NCBI RefSeq assembly: GCF_000524195.1
Contig: NW_020170425.1
Span: forward strand, 68,668 to 132,667
Direction: 5' to 3'
DNA length: 64,000 nt
Source of the DNA: Echinococcus granulosus
Lineage: Eukaryota > Platyhelminthes > Cestoda > Cyclophyllidea > Taeniidae
A model generated the notes under the pieces. That model saw only the letters and a program-made list of their open reading frames with translations, searched no databases and had not been told where the DNA came from. This document shows positions 22,016-35,700 of this stretch, one piece after another (positions within the stretch are counted from its first letter, which is position 1; every line of letters starts with the position of its first letter). Both the position numbers and the translations under genes were made by a program.

Positions 22016-25000
22016 TTAGTGGATGTGACTTTTTGCGGAGCCGGTAGAAGGTAGAGCTGGCTTGTTGGTGCTGACGGAGTGTGGCGATTCAGTGAGTGGT
22101 CCCCGAGGGGGCACTCCTTTGTGTCCCCGCGGATCCTCCACCTGTACACCCTTCTCCCCCGTTTTCTCATCCCCCCAAGGATAGTCTTCACCTCTGTCAT
22201 CTAAGGAAAAGGCCGGGTTGTCCAGATTGATGTAGGAGAGGCGTAAGCTTCGATACGGCTTAACCAAATTGAAGAGGTGATATTCGAGCAATTCCCTGAA
22301 ATAAGAAGACATGAGAACGCACTAACCTAGCAACCCCCAAAAGATGATATTTCATATTTAGCATATCAAATAACCTATGAATTTCATAATGAAGGTCTAC
22401 TTGAATTTAAGAAGACAATAATCCAAAAATTATGTGTGAGCATTTTCCGGAAAAGAGTTTTGACTTTTCTAAACTTTGAATGACAAAGTTGAAATAAGAT
22501 TGTCATACTTTTAGAAATTATTCATAGATAAGGGAATGACTGTTATCCAAAGGATGTCATCAGTATAAATTAAGACTGGCTTACTTCAACGTTCACAGTT
22601 TTTGGACTAAAGAAGGTGGTAAACAATTACTGGATCACTAGAAATCGTACACGCCTTTGTACACATTTTCCAACATAATGAATACGTATTTTAAGACTCA
22701 TTCAAGTTCTAACTGCTAACTATAACATTTGCCCGTAAATTCGCTTGAATAACATTTAAATACCTTTAATAAGAAGCTCAGAATTCATAAAAGAGAATAA
22801 ATGGATTCAAAAACTTTATATTAGAATGATTCCAATTATGACAGCACATGTTAATTTGCCAAATTATATTAACCATACGGAATCTTCACAATGTCTACTT
22901 GCCATTCATGATGTGGACACCCGTATAGTGATGAGCTCTGCCACACAAATAGCTAAAGGAAGCCTTTTGACTAGAATTCCTGCGCTCAAATTCACTAAAC
23001 TTGTCTACGCACTGAGGAAAATATTCACGATTGAGAGCTTTTTTGGCGAGGATACAGGCCCGAGCGTGAGATCTACGCTTCGAAGTAGTAGATTGTTTTC
23101 ATAATGATACATTAAAGAATTGTGTTTTAAAAATCATGCGTATGAGCTCTTCTATTAAATAAAGAGATTAGGGATGACAGGTTCAAAATGATTCAATAAA
23201 AAGTAAGCCTTTTACTTGCATAATTTCCCCCAGAAAATTCTACTTCAGTAAGACTTAGCCAATACGGTATTTTAAAGAAATAGCTTTATTTATACACTCT
23301 TTTACCAAAGTTGGAACTGGAAGCGAGCTTGCTACATACCATCTGAGACTGATGAGAGCGTAAACCTTGTTTACTCAAAAAAGGTGGTGACACATCGGGC
23401 ATACCTGGCTTCTATGTTTGAATCCGGTACTTGCAGCATCATGGCTAGAGTGGGGGTGTTCATGTCCGCGTCGAGGGCAATCACGGCGCCGTGCAGCCCC
23501 GACTGGTCGAGACTGATGCTCGTATTGGTGATGCCCAGAGAGGACAGCCAACTAGTCACGCGGTCATTCGTCCACACAATCAAGTCTGCTCCAGAGAAGG
23601 CAAAATAGCTTAAATCGCATCAAACTGCTACCTTATTTTCTCATTCAGGGGCGACTCCTTGCAGGAATGCAGTTTATTGGTTTGTACCAAATTAGAAAAT
23701 TAAACAGGCGATAATCGGCGATACGTCCCATTTCGGGATGATATTGATGTTAGATTTAAGTATATTGGCCCGTTCTTCTTTATGTGCAGAGGAATCATGT
23801 TTTATAATAAATCAGTATTTCAACAGCATGGGAGTTTTTCATGACCCCCACGGATTTATTCCATACCACGGACAATTGTGGATAAAGAGATTCTCATCTC
23901 AATGAGCTAGGATACTTAAGAGCACATAGTACTAATGTAACGAATGATTATTCTAGAATTAAATTAAATGAGTATTAAAGGAAATTCTAAATATTGGGGT
24001 TTACGCAATATGAAATCCATTTCTGCAGACTGGGGAAATTCTAAACATGTAATTGTTTTGGGCACACGCGTAGGACGTGATGTGAGAATCATTACCATTG
24101 TCCTTGTTCAGACATGCAAGTCGGCGTTCTTCGATGGCATCGAGATCGTAGTTGAAGCGCTTAAGCAAGGCGATGCCACATTGGATGCTGAGGCGATGGA
24201 AGCCGTCAATCACCTTGAGGTGCAGTCGCAGGTCGCGTTTAGTCAGATGCTCCAGCATGCGACCATCGACGAGGCACTCCATGAACTGGCGTCGGTACTG
24301 GGTCAGACCGAGGCTGGCCAACCACACGTTGCCCACCCACTCGTGGTTCAAACGGGCCTGTCAGGCAACATAAAGCACTTTCAAAGAACTTATCGAAATC
24401 TTAATTCGTGACAATGATATATCAAATGGATGTGGTAAGATCAAGTAGAGCTATCACAGAGTTAACAGTACTGCACACGATTAAGGCATTTAAATACGTA
24501 CAAGACAAAGGGTGTCGACATCTTAGTGCCAATGTGGGGTTACACTAGATCCACGCTGCTGAATGAAGAGTAACTATTGTAAAATTGCTTAAGCAATTTT
24601 TTAACACTCCTGCATAAATCAAAAATGTGAAAATAAGTAAAAAAAAACTAGGTTTGATTTCACTGAAAACTTTTACAAAAAACATTTTTCACTAATTACT
24701 TCCAGGTCCTCTACCATCATTTTGGCATTAATCATGAGTCTTGGGGAATGAAAATGCTCTCTTTCATGGCAAATCGTGGGAAATCTTTGATCAATTTCCA
24801 GCAACAAAGAAGAGTTAAATTTCCATATAAGATTGATTTAATTGTCGGGCCATGCTGAATTCTAATATTGGCAAAAAATTTCACTCCCCGCCTCTTGAGG
24901 GTGCCATCGTACTTGATTTACAAATATACTCGTAAACTAGTAGTGACGCTAAGAATTTTAGCAAAAATAATATTTAGAATGAAGTAAGAAATACAGGAAT

Positions 25001-26782
25001 TTACTTTATGGAGACAAACAAAGTACTAGGGCTAACATTTTGGTCAGCATTTTGAAGTAAAACCGAGGATCTAATGCTTTTACCAAATAAAAGGATTAAC
25101 AAGAATAATTTAGCAATATCAAATTGTAACATTTTTGACAATTCATTAGTAAGATGAAGACAGTTCGTACCTATTTAAAGGCATTGCTATAAAAAAATAG
25201 GTGAGGTAGGAGTGTCTTTTGAAACCTTCTACGGTATGCATAAAATAGAGAAGTGCATATCTACACATAAGTGAATATATGTGGAATAATTGTAAATGTG
25301 TAGATTCATGTTTGGACTTAAAAAGTCAAATGTGTTCGTCAATACAGTAATCAGTCATTTTAAAATCAAGAATATAAGGTAATGCTAAGAAAAACAATAC
25401 AAATTTGTCGTTTCACCATTTATAACCAGAATAGATTAGCCGGAAGCCAGAAATTATAAAAAGTACCCAAAATATCACTTTTAAGTGCAAATAGTGCGAT
25501 TGGGGCGGGAAGCAGATGATACCTGGGGGAGAGGTAGGTCGGTGGGTGGTGTGCCAGTGCTGTGGGTAGGCTCAGAGGGATCGGCGTTGGTAAAGGCGAT
25601 CATCTCTTGTATGGCAACACGAAGTTTCAGCCGGTGCAGGGGATTGCTTATGCCCAGCTCACGCTGTACCTCCTGATCCGAGAGTGAGGCTATCATTCCG
25701 CCGCAGGTGATGTTCGCCCGACACGCCGCCACGTACCACGCTGGCATGCCGACCCAGTGCTAAGTCACGCAGCAAAAGGTGATAGTGCCCCTTTTAGCAA
25801 AGTGATGGAAGTCAATTCGATACCGTTTGCGACTAATGACTTGCGTGTGTAACTTAAGGATTACTACAAATAAGTCGTCTATGACTGTCGAGTAACGCCA
25901 TTCAGGCAAAGCCAGCATCATTACCAGTATAAAAATTCAAAAAATTCTGATTTCTCATTCTTTGAGACTTTTTTAAAGTTCATTGTACTTTTAACGAAAG
26001 ACGGGTAATGACTCATTTTTATTTTGCTGTTACGATAAGAAGGCTAAATTTTCCCAAAAATACCTTTTTACAGCAAAACACAAATTCCACACACTCTGGC
26101 CTTAGTGATTATCTTCTGACTCATTCGCTACTAAGCATTGCATACAAATGTGCGAAAGACATGCAAACGAAGTTTATCGAGATCCAAAAGGAATGTTTAC
26201 TCAGATTGTATTAATATCTTATTCAGGCAATAGAATTAAAGCTAGTTTATACACACTGTAATCCTTTTTGACACGTCCAAACACTTTGTAGGAAACCTAA
26301 CATGTTTCATTGCACCCAATGCTATTATTAAACGCAGCACTAAAATGAATATCACAACGGAGCTCAAGTCACTTTCAGGCAGTACACCAATTCAGTAATT
26401 TTCCAAAAATCCCCTAAAATTGAAGGGAATTTGCTATGTGGCATAAAATATAATAGTACAAAGAGAAGGTGGTGAAAATATTGGATTAGATGAAATAAAC
26501 CGATGAAAAATGTGGCAAACTAATACGAATTCCCATCAATCGGATTAGTTTCATTATAAAAAATTGCAACACTTTAGGCTAAAAATGCAGCTCTTATGTC
26601 TGCACACAAATTTGTGCCGAATGCCATTGCTAGGGAAAAGCAAAAATATGGGAAAAAGGATTATTGAAATTAAACCGCTTTGTAGATGCCAGTTAGTTAC
26701 CTCAAGCCATGCAACAACTGTGGCAGCATTCCACATTGCAAAGGGTATTTTCACACTCAGAGCCGTCTCGATCAAATCTTCT
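22016..26782 (-). other. liprin-alpha triple SAM domain module
   Basis: These exons encode the liprin homology region that binds LAR phosphatases and CASK in known liprins. SAM1 spans 26782-26701 and 25759-25523 ([12 protein letters not shown] joined to [16 protein letters not shown], then [18 protein letters not shown]). SAM2 is exon 24357-24096 ([52 protein letters not shown]). SAM3 is 23585-23405 ([40 protein letters not shown]) continuing into the last exon ([11 protein letters not shown]). The last exon then runs through a divergent tail to the stop at 22016-22018. All junctions are in phase. Confidence 0.92.
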
Positions 26783-29700
26783 CTGTAATGAAAATTTCGG
26801 TTTAATTCCAATGCTTTAACTGAACATATATTTCATATAAGGAGCTCCCGTATAAATGGACATTTGGGAATCAACTTGCCCTCTTTGCCACCGTTTCTCT
26901 TCCTGTGAAGGGTGTGGAGCATATTGACTACTACTCTGTACAGTATCACGCACCACGTCTCGGGACAGGCTTCTGTCTGTAAAGTAGAAGTTGAAAACCC
27001 GTAAACATAGTGCAATAACGACTTGCTTTAAACCCAAAGAAGACTAGTAAATGGATAGTGAGTCCCATTAACGACACATTAATCATCGAATCAGATCCTA
27101 CTTTCAAGATTTACCAGTTATGAGCCAGATGTAGCAACCTTGCAAGGGACCAATTTATAACTAATACCTAGAAAGTAGTTACAAAACAATTTCCTAACCA
27201 TTTTCTCGGCTTCGGATGATAAAAATGTATTTTGTTAATGTAAGTCAAATGCGACACTCGTTTTAAACAGTACTTTGAGCAGATGAGATCATTACGCATA
27301 CTTGGGTCTTCATTACTCCATTGTCTCCTAGGAACTAAGGGTTCGTGCGCGCAGTGGCTAGGGTGAGGTACAAAGGCATTTTCCTCCTGCTCCTTAACCC
27401 GATGTCGAGCGCTTGGCTGTCGTTGCCCGCGTGCGTCCGCACCCGCGACCTGAGCCACAGCGTCGGGTGACTTCAGCAGCCTTGTATTTTGATATATTTG
27501 AGACTCTGATGGAGACCAGAAAACTTCGTCGGATCGATGGGTTATTCGAGCCTTCTCGTGGGTTCCACGTCTAGAAGTAAGAAAAATTGAACCAAAATCG
27601 AAAATTATTTGACAGTTGTAACTGCATGTGCTGTTTATGGTAGTATGCAATGCGCATATTACATGCTCTAAAACCTATTGCCATTTCAAATCATGTGGTC
27701 TGATGCATTTCCAAATGGAATAACCCTGCCAATTCATGTCAAATTGGACGGCTAAAAGAGATAGTAGTGACTCTGCGACGCACTTTATTAGCGCTAGGCC
27801 AAAATCTGCACATAAAAATAAACCGGTAAATTAAACCACTTTTTGTAAAAAATTCCAATGAATGATGGAAATTTTTTCCTGGATTCTGAAAACGTAATAC
27901 TTTGCCTGACAAAAGAAAAGAAGGCCGTGTGCGGAACCGTATTCTTTGAAGGCATTTTTGGCTGTATTGCCATAGAAAAGCGCTGGGCTAAATAATAATT
28001 TATAAGGCTAAGCACAGCCCAAAAAGCAAGAGGCCTAAAGCTATTATACTTTATTAACATACAAATCCAACATCGTATGCGAGGGGAATTTGAGCATTTT
28101 TGTGGAAAGTCCTGAACCGTTTACGTAACTATGTCTAAAAGCAATATTTTACGTATCGTGCTTAATTCATGTCAAGTTTACGCCAATAAGAGATCAAGTA
28201 AGTCGTAATTTGAAAAACATTACGTATTTAAGGTTAAAGCGTGATTTCTCACAATTATGGCGATACTTTGTAAGGTAGTCTATACTGTTTTCTCCGAAAA
28301 CAGATTTCATTGAAATACACTTTGAAGCACCTGGTGTCGCTAGGGGAATACGCGTTGGTGGTCTCCAAGAGGTCGGTTAAATGAGTCGTACCACTGGAAG
28401 GAAATCTTGATGTCTGCAACTGCATTGCCGAGTAGTTCCGCTGGTCGGTGTTGCGCACTCGCGAGGGCATCGTTTGCGTGCCGCTCTCATTCGCGCTCCA
28501 GCGCGTAGAGCGTGAGGCGCTTTGAGGCATTATAGCGTCATATCCATGCTGTGAAAAGGGAAATCTTGCTAGTGAAATAGCATGTGAGGAGTGTACAGCC
28601 AAGAGAGCACTTTGTAGCATTAAAGCTTGAATGTCACTAAACACCTACGTGGAGAACAAATAGAAGCAACGTGGTCACCCAGGTAAGGCACCGTTGCGCG
28701 GATCATAACATGCATGGTATGGATCAGATTATACAAAAACTACCCGACAAATCACCCAAGCAATTTGTTTGAGCAATAATTTTTACAATACCAACGAAAA
28801 ATAATCCATGGAGCTCAGGACTTGACCCACCTTTGAATTTGAAACGGGCTTAAGTTAATGTACGGGTCTACTTAGATCTAATATACTCTTCGGTTAATAT
28901 TCACTTCATCTATGATGTCGCACGCCGTTTTATTAATAATCAAATAAGTTATATTGTTGTTGAGTAGAGCTGCAAACCCCATATCACACAGCAGTCATGC
29001 ACAATCAGCATCTTTCAAAATAAACACTTACCAAAAGCTGATGCAAAGTTATCTTTAAATGCAAAATAAGGGGCAGTGAATTATTGCTGGACTGTTGTTC
29101 ACTAGCCTATACTTTCTCATGCCAAAATATTTATTGCTACTTCCATACAACCATTCATATCCTACCAGAGAAAAAAACCTGAATATAAAGGACTCTGGAG
29201 AGTTGTTACAATTGCCAAACAAAATAACCAATGGCTACAAGTAGTAGCTAACCAGCGCTGCAAATGTTTGGCCACGCCTGCATAGGACTAATCGCTGTGG
29301 CGTTATGTAAGTTAGACGAGATTAACGCCAATCGATGATAGTTTTTCATTGCATGTATAGCCCCGATCAATTTTTACTTAATATCATAATGATTTCCATG
29401 ATGAACCGGAATACGTAATAAAATGCATTAAGTGCTCATAAAAGTTTTGGTTTGAATCAATTGCAAATAATTTTTTTTTAAAACTCAAAAGCCTTTTACA
29501 ATAAACAGATCCACTAATTGTAAGTGCACAATTAAGTATGGAATTTTGGGAATAAAGACAAAAAATCTAAGAGCAGGCTTGCTGATCGATCATATTCAGT
29601 CTCGCAAATGGTGTAAAAGGAAGGTACAACGAATACCTTTTTTGGCAGTTGAAAACTGAATGGGTGTGCTCGTCGAGGAATGGCTGGCGGGTGAGCAGCC

Positions 29701-32700
29701 CCAATGCGTCCTTCGAAGGGGCTAATAGTGTGGCCTCTCTAACAATTAAAGTATACACTAACAACAGTCTTAAAAAGTTCTTAATTGCACACCTTGCCAA
29801 TGTAGCATGGGATGATAATGTTATCATTATAGTCAAATATGGTCCTAGAGTTATCAGCAATAAATAATGATGGGTTGTTTCATAAAAAATGGGGTTTTGT
29901 GCGCTCAATTAAATTTGTAAATAAGTGTACATAGTCACAAATTCAGTCCAAACTCAAAGTTCTGAAGAAGATCATAAAGAGCGCAGTAAAGTTGTGCTTT
30001 AGGAAAAACGTTCTGCAAGAAAGGATATAATCGACCAGTAATTCGTGACATACTTAACTAGTGATTAAAACACAGCTAGCAGTAAAATTTCGGTAAAATT
30101 TTCTAAATATGTATTTAAAAGACTTTTTGCGCGAGCATAACAGTGAACAACTTCTGCTCACTTGATGTGACCTTAGTTGTGACATGGGTGGAGGGACTAC
30201 GGCGTCTCCGTCCTCCCTATAGACAACGTCTAAATCCTGGCCCAGAGGTGCCTGCCGAGGTAACGAGCCCGAGGCGTAGGCATTGGACTTGTAGGTAGAG
30301 TGCTCCAGGGAAGAGGTGGGCGACCAGCAGCCCATCTGCGCGCCGGCGTCTGCCGTCTCAAAGGGGGTAAAGGCGGAGATGGCAGCGTCCCGGTTACCAT
30401 GCCTCAAACCGCCACCCACCCGCGAGCGCAGCTCCTTCGCCCGCTGGTCTGTGCTCTTCTTCTCCTCCTGTAAGGGCATTTTCACACCTGCTTCAGTGGT
30501 ACTTATTTCAGATTCATTAAACCAAGCTAGGTCACAAAGTAAATTAGTGCTGCTAATCATACCAAAAAGTTAATAAAATAATACCTACATTATTCGTACA
30601 AACGTCTCTAATTTGTGGCACACATCTTCATATACGATCGCGTCAACTTTATTTACCAGATAAGAGTTACCAAATACCCAAGTTAGCTGTAAGGTTTAGT
30701 TTATAAACTTGACGGTCGAAATTCAAGTAAAATCAAAAATAAGTGCATGAATATTCTGAAAAATTTTCTTTTAGTAATTGGTATATCTAAAGGTTCCCCA
30801 TAAATTCGCGCTACTTGAAAGCTCCATCGAAAGTGGTAATGTGGGAACAGTTGTCAGCCATTGTAAATTCGCTACTACCAGAATTAGAAAAGCTATCAGT
30901 CTCCTTGATTCTTTCAATATGTCCTATTTAATGCAGCAACACATTTGCACAAGTTTACTAAAAAATGTTATCAGCAAAGTTGAAAGCATAGTGAGAACCT
31001 CCTGTAACAATGGTCCAAATGGACTTAAAGGGATTTCCAAACTCCTAATTAACTTACGGCTGCTGCCAAATAAAAGCAAATTGTAAGCCGATTAACATCA
31101 GTTTGTCGTTCAACAAACAGTCAGGCATTCTCGCTAATTTTGACGGTACTATCTAAATGTAGTTTGTTGAATTCTGCGTTTAAATACGCAGGCACCAGAT
31201 TGTACGTCTGCTCGGCGCCACGGTCTCAGGCCTTCTGTACGCCGGTGAAATATTCTCTGTTATTACCACTGTAACTTCGTACGACCAAGAAGGATTCAAG
31301 GCGCTGCATAGGATTGTCAATTGTCACATGCTTTTATCATTTTTCATCAAGTTTTCCCCGCTTTTAGCCCCTAATCTCAAATCATCAGCTCAATTTATGT
31401 ACACTTTCAACGATACTTAGTTTGTTGATTTTAGTATAATGAACTTGGATATTCAAACGAGAATCTGTGCCGGAAATCCCTCTGCCAAATAAAATATTGG
31501 TATCTTTGATATAAAGTGCATAGAGCGTTCCCCCATAGATGAAGTCTGCCTTTGATGATTTTCAAAGTACTAGCCTGTAACTTTGAGCATCAGACGTAAC
31601 GTCCGTAGGTCATCATAGTTCTCATGGAGATCACAGCAAGGGCAAAGGGCAGCAGTAAAGAGCCAAACATTTCGAGTAAATGCGGACAGCTCTGGTCACG
31701 GAGATCCCATCTGCTGGTGGGTCAGTTTAATAATTGGTCCTATTCTGAGTGGCCGAATGGTAGCTGTTACTACCGATCTCCTAATTTGAAATAACAGTGT
31801 TCTTACTTTAGCAAGTCAATGAATTTAAGCTTCGCCACGATGTGAAACAATCACCAAATCGTTTTTGTGGAGTCACTTTAGCCATTTCAAATAATGCTTC
31901 ATAATGGTTTGAATGATTTTTAAAACCAGATGAATTTCTAATTTTGAATTGATCAAAATGATTTCTGAGGAGGTTTCTTTTGACGAACCTACACCTCTAC
32001 ATGAGTCATTTTAGCAACTAATAGAACAAATCCACTCAAATAGGAAGGTCTCTTTAGCCGCACGGACTAAAAGTTAATCAACACGAGAAAATGTTCATCG
32101 TGATGGTGATATATTGCATCTCAAAATATAGCCAACGAGAATTAGATGTGGGCATCATTCGCTTAGGTCCTGCTTTTCTGCATATGATGCTCCTGGTATA
32201 CGGCGGGCATGCAATTCTAGATGTGTGGTGCAGTCGTATTTCAGACGAGGGAAAATTAACCTATTTTTCCGTGAGACTTGAAATGAAAATGCCGATCTGA
32301 TAATACATGCAAAATTGTTATAATGGAATAAGCGAAACGCGTATTGTTCAATGAAATATTCAATCCAAGGTTGTGCAAATAACAATTTTTAAAATAACCG
32401 AGATTTTTCTATTCTGATTTCTATTGTAAATTTTGCGGAGAGAAGAATTTATAGGTGAAAGTGTAAACATATAACAATGATAGACTTGAAATAGGAATGA
32501 GACACTCATTGCTATTTGGAAAAGCGAACAACTTTCCGATTTATCCGAATAAATAGCACTAGTCAGTTAGAATCAAGACGTAGGAAGTCACTTTATCACC
32601 AAATATCGTTTGACACAAGAGAACTAATAAAATTCTCATTAGTGTATCCGGCAGGAATTGCAGGAAAATCGGTACGTCTGTTTGTCCCAATGTACACAGA

Positions 32701-35700
32701 AAGATGAGTTTATTACCTGACATAAGTTGCTAAACCATGCTCACCTTCAAGCTCCAACATTAAAGGGGATTGAAAAGCTTGGTATTAAACCTCGCAACTT
32801 AAGCTCCTTTACATCCTCCAGACTATCTAATTGGGCTGAAAGTTTACGCTTATGAATTCAACAGAGTAGGCTACGCGCAAATTCTCCCACCTTAGGGCCT
32901 TAATAAGCTATAAGCAATAGCAAGGTGGTAGCCCCGCTTGATGCTTGGAATGTCTAAGCGGAATAGCCACAAACAATGCTGTAATCGTTTACGGAGTAAG
33001 CGTTTTAAAAAACTCTAGCCGCTTTTTAGGAATTTCTGTGGAAGCATGTGAAAGGTAGTTCCCTACGCTAGTTTTATGTGTGTGGTCCAAATTTACAAGT
33101 ACAGGCTACGCATTAACAAAAGCAAAATCACTAGTAGTCCGAAATTCTCTCCTTTTAGACAATGCAAGTCATTTTAAAGTGAGATGTCATGCTGTACAGA
33201 GCACTAATGGGTCGAGAGTATGAGCACTCTTAGGTGTCATATTCAAATTGTAGGGAAATTAACATCCGATTTTGAAAGACCACATCTTTACCATGGATAT
33301 CTGTAATCTTGACCGATTTTGAGAGTCAATAGTTAATGAGTATCGCGTAGTTTGAAAACAAGTGAACAAAACTTGTTCCAGAAATATACATCAACAATTC
33401 TAAAAGCTGCTTATTTTTTGCTAAATTTGTTCTAAAAATGTGGTAAGCTTAGGGGTAGAATCTACAAAATATTGGTAGTGCGCAGGATGCACAATGCTAC
33501 TTCATTGAAAGACCAGAACTACAACAGGTGAAACTGGAAAATAAATAGTCGAGGTTCCTAATGCAATTACAACCATGAAAGTCTGATAATTTTTAAATGC
33601 ATACCTCCCTAGTTTTAGGTGATGTATGAACCAAAATTGGATTTACTATAAAACATGTAGAAGTAAAAGGCAGTTCGAAACCCAGTAATAAACCCAACTT
33701 AGGCTCATCCAATGAGCCACATGCCATACAACAATACCCACTACTTCAGGAAAGGACTTAAGTTAACACTTCTGTGATATAATTAGTGCTTTTTAAGGAA
33801 AAAAATCTTATCGCAACACTGCCTTTCTCCTCTGTTCCCGGTGGAACAAAGTAAGAGATTTAATTACCATTTCTCAGTAAACTGGAGTAATGTACACGTG
33901 ACTGTAGCTATATCAGCTTCCCTAATGTATGTAAATAATTAAATCGAAACGCTTACTCAAAAAAAATAGAGAAATGCATAAATACCTCAGAATAGGTAAT
34001 ATAAATTAATCTACGTAATGCTTGTTTCATGACACACAGTAAATGGGAGAACATAACGATCAGAAATGAATAAAAACAAGGATAACTTGGATTAATTAAT
34101 TTGACTTATCAGTATTTTGTTGGGGAAAAGGGTAGTACTGATGGGAGTAAGCAAAAGGCCTGTAATTTTAACAATAATGTGAAATAATAATCAGAACACT
34201 TCAGGATTTCTTTAAAAGTAATGTTGAATAAAAAGGTACAATTACAAAAGGTATAAGTTCAACTGAAATGTCAATTGTACTCATGCTTCCACTACGTTTT
34301 TAAAGACAAACATACTTGTATCATTTTTATTTCATCGTTGATCACCTCAAGCTGCTGCTGAATCAGCGTGGCCAAAGCCTGCGGATCTGTCTGCTGAGAT
34401 TGTTGCTGCTGATTTCCTAGGCCCTTGGAAATAGCGAGCGAGTGGGAAGTATCCATTTCAGGCATTGAGGGCGGTTGAGACTGGCTGTAGTTCTGTGACA
34501 GTGAGCCATAGACAACTGACCATGGAATATTGGCGTATTCATTACTCGATTTTCCATTCAGGGGATCCTCTACACAAGCTTCGCTGAATTTTGCAGCAAC
34601 AGGACCGGGCTAAAGTAGTGATACCAAAAAGGAGTTTAATCCAGAAAAAAATAACCTGATCATAGATTTTGTTCCCTATTTAATTCGTTTTTTTTTTGGT
34701 TTGATAAATTTGTCTCGTGCAAGTTACATACAAAACCAGTGTCACGTGTTTTAACGTCAGACCACATTATACTATTGTCAAGAGGTGCTTTGCGTGTGAA
34801 TGCTGCAATAGTTTAATAAAATATACTGTGAATGAGATATGTTAATAAATATAGATTAAGCGACCTTTTAGCAGACAAGAATAACCGTACTTGATCTGAA
34901 CTGAGTACACAGTTTGAGATGAATGTCCCTGACTTGGAGGGTGAACTCATTATGCTGGGACGAACCGAATAGACCACAGATGTGGCTGTCGCACTAACCG
35001 TGTGGTCGCAAATAAGACCTATGAATAAGGAAGAAATATTAATTATTCTCCTATGTGCAATGATTAGAGGAACAACACTAGCTTGCTGCACAACTACATG
35101 CATCGAATGTATATATGCAAGACGCATTAGACCTGGTTGATATGCTGAATGACACGAACTTACGCGCTGCCTTAACTGCTAGTAACAATTAAACCATTTG
35201 GGACTTCTTTCCAAAGAACACTTTCTTCCAGACTTGGCGATAGGAGGTCTTTAAAGACTTATGAGACAATACTTACTACCTTTAATATTGGAAGCTTTTA
35301 TTTAATAATTATATCACAGACATTTATAGCCCAAATCCTTCTCAGATACAATTTTTCATAATTACTTTACTCCTTACCGCTAACAAAGTGTAACTGATCC
35401 AAATTGTTAGTTTCCTATAATAGACAGTTTGCAGAGGAAATGAAAACCAGATAATTATTCAATTTCCTTATTCATAACGGTTGCAAGATTAATTATAAGT
35501 GGTTCAAAACATTGAGCAACAAAAGAACTTTTTGGTAAGAAATACAGTCATCTATTCACCCGAAGATCATTCAGACAAACTATAACGTGTATTTTATTAA
35601 ACTGGTATAGTATGCAGAAAGAATCAAGCACTTTGGAGACTTATATATCTTTGAATCATGCAATTTTCCGAGTAGCTTCCACAAGCCCATTTAGAACCCT

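Noticed and set aside
23968..24411. plus-strand 147-codon open frame
   Set aside because: Antisense of liprin SAM2; the minus-strand frame matches the family closely.
30778..31086. plus-strand 102-codon open frame in a liprin intron
   Set aside because: No family similarity, splice context or promoter; the length is within chance for a large AT-rich intron.
31741..31790. tRNA-like fragment (GAGTGGCCGAATGGTAGC)
   Set aside because: It resembles a D-arm region only. No acceptor stem, anticodon arm or T-loop box follows in register.
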